Assembly: GCA_016933295.1 (NCBI GenBank)
Contig: JAFGBG010000090.1
Span: forward strand, 1-46,953
DNA from: Sedimentisphaerales bacterium
GTDB taxonomy: Bacteria > Planctomycetota > Phycisphaerae > Sedimentisphaerales > Anaerobacaceae
DNA length: 46,953 bases
Direction of reading: 5' to 3'
Numbering within the stretch: position 1 is the stretch's first letter; every line of letters starts with the position of its first letter. The notes under the pieces were generated by a model. That model worked only from the letters and a program-made list of their open reading frames with translations. It had not been told where the DNA came from and made no database searches. Positions 41,299-46,953 of the stretch are shown one piece after another. The translations under genes were made by a program, and so were the position numbers.

Positions 41299-42942
41299 AT
41301 GCCGGAATTAGTATTAGCATCTGTCGCCTTCGGCGGTTACGTTTCCATAATAAAACTTCTTGTTTTCCTGATCTTGTTTCTCGGAGCTCTTCCGTTGCTC
41401 GGTTGGGTGCATATTGACGCCGAAGCCCTGGAAACAAAAAGCCCCGTTTGGACGGTCGTGATTCTCTGTGCAGTGGCGGCGGGAATACTCGTCTGGCTTT
41501 TGGTGCCGATTTTTATTATCGGCATGCTATTCTATATGATAGCAGTCGGAGGTACATCTATTGCATATGTGAAGTATCGCAATGCGAGGGTTCTGGATTT
41601 TGATCGAGTTCTGACCGTCGATCACATCAAAAACCTGCTCGTAAGCAAGGAAAAGAAAATCGAGAGTCTGAAGAGCTTCTCCTTTATAACGGCAAATAAA
41701 AACGAAGTTCCTATCCCTGAGCCGCGAACACCCGACTTTTTCGGCTATAAAATAGCCTATGAAATTCTCAAAGATGCCTCATGGCGAAGGGCAAGCAACA
41801 TAGCATTTTCTCCGACCCCGCAGGATTATCAGGTCGCCTACAATGTCGATGGTGTAGTGCTTAAGCAGCCTAATATAAACAGGGACCAGATGGAATATTT
41901 CATTCACTTCGTTAAGCACTTGTCCGATTTGGACACGAACGAAAAACGGAAACCTCAAAAAGGTAAATTCATGCTCCATTGGGCCAAAGAGCAAAATTAT
42001 ACCAACTGGGAGGTTACCACGGCGGGTTCGACGGCCGGAGAGCAAGTCAGGCTTAAACAGTTGATGCAGGACAAAGCGGCAAGATTAAGTGAGCTGGGTC
42101 TGATGCCGGAGCAGCTCGAACAATTCAAAAAATTCCGCGAGATAAAGCAGGGCTTGTTTATCATAAGCGGCCCGGAGAAAAGCGGCGTGACTACAACTCT
42201 TTATGCAATGCTGCGCAACCATGATGCTTTTCTTAATAATATAAACACACTCGAAAGACAGCCATCGGACCAGTTGCCGAATATTACTCAAAACGTTTAT
42301 AGCCTGAGTGACACAGGCACAACCTTCGCCCAGAAACTCCTGAATGTAGTCAGGATGGGCCCGGATGTTGTCGGTGTCGCAGGTTGTGAAGACCCGCAGA
42401 CCGCACAGGTCGCCTGCGCGGCGGCAAAAGACAGTAAAATTGTGTACCTTACATTAAGTGCCGACGGCGTGTTACAGGCGCTAAGTAAATTTTTGAAATT
42501 TGCCGGGGATAGAAATGTCGTTGCCCAAACCCTCCTGGGAATAAGCAACCAAAGACTTGTCAGAAAGCTCTGCCCCGAATGCAAGCAGGGTTATACACCG
42601 GACAAGGAAATGCTCAGAAAGTTCAATCTCTCTGCTGATAAAACAAAAGTCCTATACCGGGCCGGCAAAGTTATTTACGACAAACGCGGCAAGGCTTCGA
42701 CCTGTGAGCACTGTCAGGGAACGGGTTACGTGGGAAGAACAGCTATTTTCGAGATTGTCACAATCAATAAAGAACTGGCAAAAGCCATACGCTCACAACC
42801 CGTGCCTGAAATTGCCAAGCAGTTCAGACGTGCCAAAATGCTCTATTTACAGGAGCAGGCACTGAGAAAAGTCATCAACGGAACGACGACAATAAACGAA
42901 ATGATTCGTTCGCTTAAAACGAAAGAGAAAAAACCTGCATGA
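41299..42942 (+). CDS. Membrane-anchored GspE-like protein with degenerate ATPase motifs
   Basis: 547 residues from the ATG with GGAG upstream (MPELVLASVAFGGY). Three hydrophobic segments (about 17-35, 50-68 and 69-90) form an N-terminal membrane domain not found in GspE. Residues 145-480 resemble the GspE/PilB core. The P-loop reads GPEKSGVTTT (291-300), so the catalytic lysine is Val297 and the first Gly/Thr are changed. Walker B is degraded to MGPDVVGVAGCEDPQTAQ (canonical Glu lost). The tetra-cysteine zinc site is kept (LCPEC near 425; TCEHCQGTGYVGR near 470). The protein is therefore unlikely to hydrolyse ATP and may act as an anchor or regulator of a true GspE/PilT hexamer. It begins 19 bases after the pilT stop. 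Confidence 0.85.
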   Translation: MPELVLASVAFGGYVSIIKLLVFLILFLGALPLLGWVHIDAEALETKSPVWTVVILCAVAAGILVWLLVPIFIIGMLFYMIAVGGTSIAYVKYRNARVLDFDRVLTVDHIKNLLVSKEKKIESLKSFSFITANKNEVPIPEPRTPDFFGYKIAYEILKDASWRRASNIAFSPTPQDYQVAYNVDGVVLKQPNINRDQMEYFIHFVKHLSDLDTNEKRKPQKGKFMLHWAKEQNYTNWEVTTAGSTAGEQVRLKQLMQDKAARLSELGLMPEQLEQFKKFREIKQGLFIISGPEKSGVTTTLYAMLRNHDAFLNNINTLERQPSDQLPNITQNVYSLSDTGTTFAQKLLNVVRMGPDVVGVAGCEDPQTAQVACAAAKDSKIVYLTLSADGVLQALSKFLKFAGDRNVVAQTLLGISNQRLVRKLCPECKQGYTPDKEMLRKFNLSADKTKVLYRAGKVIYDKRGKASTCEHCQGTGYVGRTAIFEIVTINKELAKAIRSQPVPEIAKQFRRAKMLYLQEQALRKVINGTTTINEMIRSLKTKEKKPA

Positions 42943-42948
42943 ATAAAT

Positions 42949-43011
42949 CGTGGCGGCTAATTCTGCCGTAATGTGTTCTAACCGGGTAACGGCGGAAATC
43001 GCAAAGCCACG
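42949..43011 (+). promoter_or_regulatory. Possible structured RNA element before the CvpA-family gene
   Basis: CGTGGC (42949-42954) pairs with GCCACG (43006-43011) to close a fold with two inner hairpins: CGGC-TAATTCT-GCCG, and CCG-GGTAA-CGG. The 3' side (CGCAAAGCCACG) resembles the 3' core of class I c-di-GMP riboswitches, but the 5' half does not fit that class. It ends 37 bases before the start codon of the next gene. Confidence 0.35.
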
Positions 43012-43047
43012 TATTAAAACAAATTTCGAAGAACCGGAGATTTTGTA

Positions 43048-44214
43048 ATGATCAGTACTATAGTTGTGTTGTTAATAGTCGCGGGTTGTGCCGCCTTTCA
43101 GTTCTTCAAAGGCACAATTGCCAGGGCGTTTGCCACTATCGTTATTGCTGTTTTTGCGTGTATCGTTGCTTTCGGCTTTTTCGAGGCACTGGCGGGCCTT
43201 CTGATAAAACGCGGCGAAAGCGGCAGTATGTTGTCCCTCGTGCCATGGGCGCAGGCAATCGTTTTTTTGCTGCTTTTCGTTCTGGTTTTTGCAGTTTTAC
43301 AGACAGCTATGACTCAATTAACACCCAAAAAAATCGACATGGGTTACCTGCCCGAACAAATAGGACGTCCCATCCTCGGAGCAATCCTGGGGCTTATTGT
43401 ATCCGGCGTCCTGTTGACATTCCTCGTTCTCGCACCCTTACCGGACACATATCCCTACCCGAGATTTGAGTCAAGGAGCATCAAGGTCGATAATCCCGCC
43501 AAAGCTTTTCCGAATGTTGACGGACTCGTGACAGGCTTGTTCGGCGTTATAAGCAACGGCTCCTTCAGCGGCCAGAGAAGTTTTGCCACTATGCACCCGG
43601 ACTTTCTGGACCAGATTTTTCTGAACCGGCTCGAGGGCGATGTATCGCTCGCCACAAGTAACACTCCGGCAATTGATGTGCCACGGGATGCTGCGGTATG
43701 GCCGGCGACCGAGACTGTCAAAACCAGGTTGGAAGAGCTTAATAGTCAGGGGCAGCTTGCACGCTCGCCGGGAAAGCTAAAAAGCGGCTCCGACCTGATG
43801 ATTGCACGAGTCGGAATCAAAAGGGCCGCCCTGAACGCCGAACAAAAAGTTAGTGCCGGCAATTTCACTCTTTCTCAGTTAAGACTGATATGCAAACGCA
43901 GGGGATATGACGGAAACCAGCTCACCGGCAAGGGGCAAAATGTTTATCCGATCGGATATCTTACCTCAGCGAATCAGATAGAAACATCCTACAAAATAAC
44001 AATAAGCGGCAACGATTTCGGAAACAGCCAAACAAAATATCTCGATTTTATCTTTGCCGTACCAAATGGTTTTGTCCCGGCTCTGGTCGAGTTTAAGCTC
44101 AACAGTGTTGTTCAAATCCCGACAAAAGCAATACTAAACGATGCTGCTGAAGCACTTTCGGCAGCCGGCTCTGATGGCTCCCGTCAAGAGACAACGCCCG
44201 GCGGCGATACATAG
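43048..44214 (+). CDS. CvpA family membrane protein with C-terminal extension
   Basis: 388 residues. Four hydrophobic helices (about 2-21, 25-50, 66-90 and 106-128) form a CvpA-like domain (FQFFKGTIARAFATIVIAVF, GYLPEQIGRPILGAILGLIV). CvpA is linked to colicin V production and envelope integrity; its mechanism is not settled. Unlike ordinary CvpA (about 160 residues), a periplasmic domain of about 250 residues follows, including AVWPATETVKTRLEELNSQG and YKITISGNDFGNSQTKYLDF. This resembles extended CvpA proteins of Planctomycetota. A good ribosome site is present (CCGGAGATTTTGTAATG). It sits downstream of pilT and the pseudo-ATPase gene, separated by 105 bases with a possible RNA structure. 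Confidence 0.8.
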   Translation: MISTIVVLLIVAGCAAFQFFKGTIARAFATIVIAVFACIVAFGFFEALAGLLIKRGESGSMLSLVPWAQAIVFLLLFVLVFAVLQTAMTQLTPKKIDMGYLPEQIGRPILGAILGLIVSGVLLTFLVLAPLPDTYPYPRFESRSIKVDNPAKAFPNVDGLVTGLFGVISNGSFSGQRSFATMHPDFLDQIFLNRLEGDVSLATSNTPAIDVPRDAAVWPATETVKTRLEELNSQGQLARSPGKLKSGSDLMIARVGIKRAALNAEQKVSAGNFTLSQLRLICKRRGYDGNQLTGKGQNVYPIGYLTSANQIETSYKITISGNDFGNSQTKYLDFIFAVPNGFVPALVEFKLNSVVQIPTKAILNDAAEALSAAGSDGSRQETTPGGDT

Positions 44215-44229
44215 GATCTCGAATAAAAA

Positions 44230-44392
44230 AAATCTAAAAAGTTAAAAATAAAAACTAAAAAAACTACGGAATCCGCCGAAGGCGGATGACTTCATTAATT
44301 TTGCTTTTTTCACTTTAAGTTTTTAGTTTCTCATGGGATGACTTCATTAATTTTGCGTTTTTAGCTTAGAGCTTTTAGTTTCTTGTGCACTT
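44230..44392. repeat. AT-rich dispersed element with hairpin (copy 2) and tandem half-copy
   Basis: The A-rich arm, GGAATC, hairpin ATCCGCC-GAA-GGCGGAT and ATGACTTCATTAATTTTGC with a T-rich arm are arranged as in the copy at 225-350. A second partial copy (44336-44392) repeats GGATGACTTCATTAATTTTGC and the TTTTTAG-to-TTTTAGTTTCT tail at a distance of 52 bases, but lacks the hairpin's left half. It lies directly after the CvpA-family gene. Confidence 0.65.
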
Positions 44393-44451
44393 ACGACTTA
44401 TGCTCTTATAACTTATCGAATCTATGCCCGGTGTGCAGTTCGAGTGTGATA

Positions 44452-44500
44452 AAGGTGTCCGGTACATTTTTTATGCGTGAAAAAATGTACCGGACACCTT
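44452..44500. repeat. Perfect 21-bp inverted repeat (REP-like or terminator-like)
   Basis: Bases 44452-44472 and 44480-44500 are exact inverse complements around a 7-base loop. The arm begins AAGGTGTCCGGTACATTTTT. GTGTCCGGTAC-type arms are familiar from hairpins near REP-associated Y1 transposase genes, but no transposase lies here. A T-run occurs inside the stem and not after it, so an ordinary intrinsic terminator is less likely. Confidence 0.75.
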
Positions 44501-44532
44501 ATCGGCCACGATACGATAACCTATCTCACCGA

Positions 44533-44682
44533 TTAACTGCAAACAACCAGCTCTTCCAAATCCAATTCCATTAAATGTTCGAGATAGGCGTTAAGCTCTT
44601 CTTCTGAGAAAGTAGCGAGAAATTCCGGCCTGGCAGTTTTGTTGATTTTACAAATGTAGTCTATCAACTCCCTTTTGTCCAT
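44533..44682 (-). CDS. 49-residue acidic small protein
   Basis: A short minus-strand gene: an ATG at 44682 preceded by GAAGGATG, 49 codons and a TAA. The product starts MDKRELIDYICKINKTARPE, continues with FLATFSEEELNAYLEHLMEL and ends DLEELVVCS. It is strongly amphipathic, with two or three predicted helices. The FSEEELNAYLEHL stretch has the look of a conserved small protein rather than chance sequence, and I believe similar short proteins exist in Planctomycetota. Function unknown. A transcript from 44682 would end toward the 21-bp inverted repeat. Confidence 0.65.
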   Translation of the reverse strand: MDKRELIDYICKINKTARPEFLATFSEEELNAYLEHLMELDLEELVVCS

Positions 44683-45154
44683 ACGTCCACATCCTTCAAA
44701 GTAAGTTAAAGTGTCTAAAGTGCCTTAAGTTTTAAGTGAACTAAAGTTTAGAGTGCCTAAAATTGAAAGCTTTAACTTTAGCTCATTTTCATTCTGTGCA
44801 ATATCGACACAGCAAACAGCTTTTCTTTAACCAACCATCCGGCCGCTATGGACTCTGTCCTATAACCTGTACTACTATATAGAGCAATATCCTCTACAAA
44901 ACCACCATATGTAGATATAGATGATAAAATTCCTGCCGTGACATCTTATATGTCCAATAAAATCGCACGATGTAGAAGGCTAATCGCGAATAAAAAAAAT
45001 CGCATATTTTTGTTTTTTCCCATCCCGATGCAAATTGCCGCTTATTTTTTTGTAAACAAATTCTTGTCCCGAGCCTCTATAATGACGGATATGCAACCGG
45101 TTGAGACAAAGTTGTCCCAGGGATAACTGATATGTAAAACAACAAGGATTCCAA
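44683..45154. other. Repeat-rich region upstream of the sigma factor gene
   Basis: 471 bases. 44700-44783 carries degenerate copies of the word TAAAGTGCCTAAAGT in both directions (TAAAGTGTCTAAAGTGCC, ACTAAAGTTTAGAGTGCCTA). The rest is AT-rich. TATAAT at 45078-45083 might be the -10 box of the sigma factor gene, but no good -35 is found 17 bases before it. GAGACAAAGTTGTCCC near 45101 is a short imperfect palindrome. Confidence 0.45.
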
Positions 45155-45676
45155 GTGCAGAAAATTGAATTCAAAGAGCTGATCGACAACTATAGCGACA
45201 CCGTCCTGAAAACCGCCGCGCGGATACTGGGCGATATACAGCAGGCTCAGGATGTTCATCAGGAGGTGTTTCTTGAAATATGGCGACGATGGCATAAATA
45301 CAACGGGCAGACAAACTGGGATGCATATCTTTATCGCACAACGGTGCGAACGGCGATTAAATTTGCACGAAACTCACGTGCCGGGCAGAGTATAGTTCGT
45401 CAATCCCACGAGGGACACCTTACGGCGGAATACGCCGAAAGCCCGGATATGCCGGATGAGCCATTGAGAACCGCTGAATTGCGGCAAAAATTGGCCGCCT
45501 CACTTGAGAAATTACCGAAACGCCAGGCCGAAGTTTTTGTCCTTTCGAGAATGGAAGGAGTAAGCGCCGAAAAAATCGCCGAAATTCTTGGCTGCTCACA
45601 AAAGACAGTGAGGGTTCACCTCCATCGAGCGACCAGAAAATTAGCCCGTCAAATGAGTGACTATCTTATCGAATAA
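45155..45676 (+). CDS. ECF RNA polymerase sigma factor
   Basis: 173 residues from a GTG start with AAGGA about 8 bases upstream. Region 2 is LIDNYSDTVLKTAARILGD with QQAQDVHQEVFLEIWRRW. Region 4 is SLEKLPKRQAEVFVLSRMEG followed by VSAEKIAEILGCSQKTVRVH and LHRATRKLA. It is a group 4 sigma factor that starts transcription of a small regulon in response to an envelope signal. The next gene, 12 bases downstream, encodes the matching zinc-finger anti-sigma protein. Different in subgroup from the sigma factor at 21901, since the linker is longer and region 2 lacks the MNQNQ-type motif. Confidence 0.92.
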   Translation: MQKIEFKELIDNYSDTVLKTAARILGDIQQAQDVHQEVFLEIWRRWHKYNGQTNWDAYLYRTTVRTAIKFARNSRAGQSIVRQSHEGHLTAEYAESPDMPDEPLRTAELRQKLAASLEKLPKRQAEVFVLSRMEGVSAEKIAEILGCSQKTVRVHLHRATRKLARQMSDYLIE

Positions 45677-45688
45677 TACAGGTGCATT

Positions 45689-46953
45689 ATGAATGAACAT
45701 AAAAAAATAAAAAAATCTTTGGTAGATTACGCCCTTGGAGAGCTGCCGCAGGAGCAGACTTCTACGGTACAAACACATCTGGCCGAGTGTTCCGAATGCG
45801 GCAGTGAATTTAAACTTATCAAAGCACTGCTTGAATGTACGGATCAGATAAGCAAATCTTCGCCGGATAAACGAGTATGTGATTCGGCCAGGCAGGCGAT
45901 TCTTCAAAATGTAGAAAATCAAAAAATCAAACAAAACTCCGGGCTCATTATGAGTCTGGAATATATAAGAAAAACGATTATGAAAAGTCCCATCATAAAA
46001 ATCGCCGCTGCGGCGGTTATCATTATAGCTGCGGCAATAATTTTACATAACGGTTCGATAGATTTGGCGGGCACGACTTACGCTCAGATGCGTGAAAATA
46101 TACGAAAAATGCCCTGGGTGCATATCATAACCCAGGGAATCTACGAAGGACAGGAAGTAGAAATGGAGCAGTGGTTTTCCGACGAAGAAAGTATAATCGC
46201 ACTGAAAAAGCCCGGCGGTGAACTTGGATTTTCCGATTATAAAAAAGGAAGAAGATATATCTATGATCCCAATACACGGGTAATTTCACTGTCGTTTATC
46301 GAACCGAGCGAATACCCTAAAAATGCCATACCACTGCAAAACGGGATTGACTCCATGCTGTCTATGCTTACGCAGCAACAGGCTGATATCGTTCATCGTT
46401 CGGGACGCTTCCAGGGTGAAAAAGTCGAAATATATGATCTCGAATATAAAGTAGGAAAGATAACGATAAACGGCAGAATCAACGTTGATCCAAGAAGTCG
46501 TTTACCGATATCCTGCGAGTACGAGAGTACCGATGACGAAGGAAATCAGGCAACCGCATGGATGCGATTCGAGTTCCCTGAGAAAGGGCCGAAAAATATC
46601 TATGATATCGGCGCGCCCGATTCGGCGAAAGCTCCCGACGGGGATTTGCAGGATGTTCTGGAAACATATCTATCGCACAGAAATAACTGCCCGCAACGTT
46701 ATATTGCCATCGTTACGGAAGAGCAGTGGTACGACAAGATTCGGTATCTCGACATTATTTTCAATGACGGAAAAACTCAAAGTAAAGAAAAGCTCAGCAC
46801 AGACGAATTCAAAGAGCAGTGGATGAAATACGCCGGTCAAAAAGATGTTTCTTTCGATGACATGCTCGAACTGGCACAGAAGGGAGGCAACGAATACAGC
46901 CATATCAGTCTTTATACAGATGGAAAGTCTTACTGGACTTATCGAAGTAAAAA
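45689..46953 (+). CDS. Anti-sigma factor with zinc finger and long exported domain (runs off window end)
   Basis: At least 421 residues, open at the window end. Residues 1-50 are an anti-sigma zinc finger (zf-HC2 type): LVDYALGELPQEQTSTVQTH, then HLAECSECGSE with the H-x3-C-x2-C ligands. A membrane helix follows at about 109-127 (IIKIAAAAVIIIAAAIIL). The outer part (from TYAQMRENIRKMPWVHIITQ) resembles LolA/RseB-like beta folds: VEMEQWFSDEESIIALKKPG, YEGQEVE, RYIYDPNTRVISLSF. The cytoplasmic finger would hold the sigma factor encoded just upstream, and the outer domain may sense lipoprotein or envelope state. A GGTG lies before the ATG; the start is 12 bases after the sigma factor stop. Confidence 0.85.
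   Translation, partial: MNEHKKIKKSLVDYALGELPQEQTSTVQTHLAECSECGSEFKLIKALLECTDQISKSSPDKRVCDSARQAILQNVENQKIKQNSGLIMSLEYIRKTIMKSPIIKIAAAAVIIIAAAIILHNGSIDLAGTTYAQMRENIRKMPWVHIITQGIYEGQEVEMEQWFSDEESIIALKKPGGELGFSDYKKGRRYIYDPNTRVISLSFIEPSEYPKNAIPLQNGIDSMLSMLTQQQADIVHRSGRFQGEKVEIYDLEYKVGKITINGRINVDPRSRLPISCEYESTDDEGNQATAWMRFEFPEKGPKNIYDIGAPDSAKAPDGDLQDVLETYLSHRNNCPQRYIAIVTEEQWYDKIRYLDIIFNDGKTQSKEKLSTDEFKEQWMKYAGQKDVSFDDMLELAQKGGNEYSHISLYTDGKSYWTYRSK

Noticed and set aside
41299-42942. Ordinary gspE/pilB annotation for this gene
   Set aside because: The P-loop lysine and Walker B glutamate are absent and an N-terminal membrane domain is added.
42949-43011. Call as a true c-di-GMP-I riboswitch
   Set aside because: Only the 3' CGCAAAGCC part fits; the conserved 5' GGGCAAACC-type core and tetraloop receptor are missing.

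Overview
The window looks like chromosomal DNA from a Planctomycetota bacterium, most likely class Phycisphaerae near the Sedimentisphaerales. This is inferred from protein style only; there is no rRNA. The pointers are: many prepilins with an FTLVELL-type N-terminus followed by a long C-terminal domain, a secreted dockerin protein, an ECF sigma factor paired with a FecR-NPCBM anti-sigma protein, large secreted Fn3-like/PA14-like proteins, AT-rich dispersed intergenic repeats, and moderate GC content. I found no tRNA, rRNA, CRISPR array, complete insertion sequence or prophage.

Layout. 1-7.9 kb: the start of purB (partial), an aldo/keto reductase, two unknown membrane proteins, a YcgR-like PilZ (c-di-GMP receptor) protein, a psd-pssA phosphatidylethanolamine operon, then a 1.2 kb gene-poor stretch with hairpins and a decayed reading frame, followed by another small membrane protein. 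8.0-13.5 kb: glnS on the plus strand converges on a minus-strand run smpB - DUF1844 - trpC - small TSUP transporter - ankyrin protein. 13.5-17 kb: a stand-alone prepilin-like protein carrying a C-terminal Hint (hedgehog/intein) domain, and a UDP-sugar pyrophosphorylase. 17-22.5 kb: an ECF sigma factor, a translationally coupled FecR/NPCBM anti-sigma protein, and an 880-residue secreted multidomain protein. 22.5-24.7 kb: a repeat-filled non-coding block, a DUF2752 membrane protein and an inositol-monophosphatase-family enzyme.

24.7-43 kb is the core of the window, a type II secretion / type IV pilus-like machine. A minus-strand operon reads gspE - gspF - large pseudopilin - dockerin protein - large pseudopilin - gspG-like - gspH-like - gspI-like - gspJ-like - gspK-like, with a recognisable promoter before gspE. 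A plus-strand set holds pilT, a membrane-anchored GspE-like protein whose P-loop lysine is lost, and a CvpA-family protein. No secretin, GspC/L/M or prepilin peptidase lies in the window. Between the two sets are a secreted unknown protein, MgtE and a small HEAT protein.

44.2-47 kb: intergenic repeats including a perfect 21-bp inverted repeat, a 49-residue small protein, and an ECF sigma factor with a zinc-finger anti-sigma protein that runs off the window end.

The best candidates for something undescribed are the Hint-domain prepilin (13630-14919), the membrane-anchored pseudo-ATPase next to PilT (41299-42942), and the dockerin protein set among pseudopilin genes (31293-32114).
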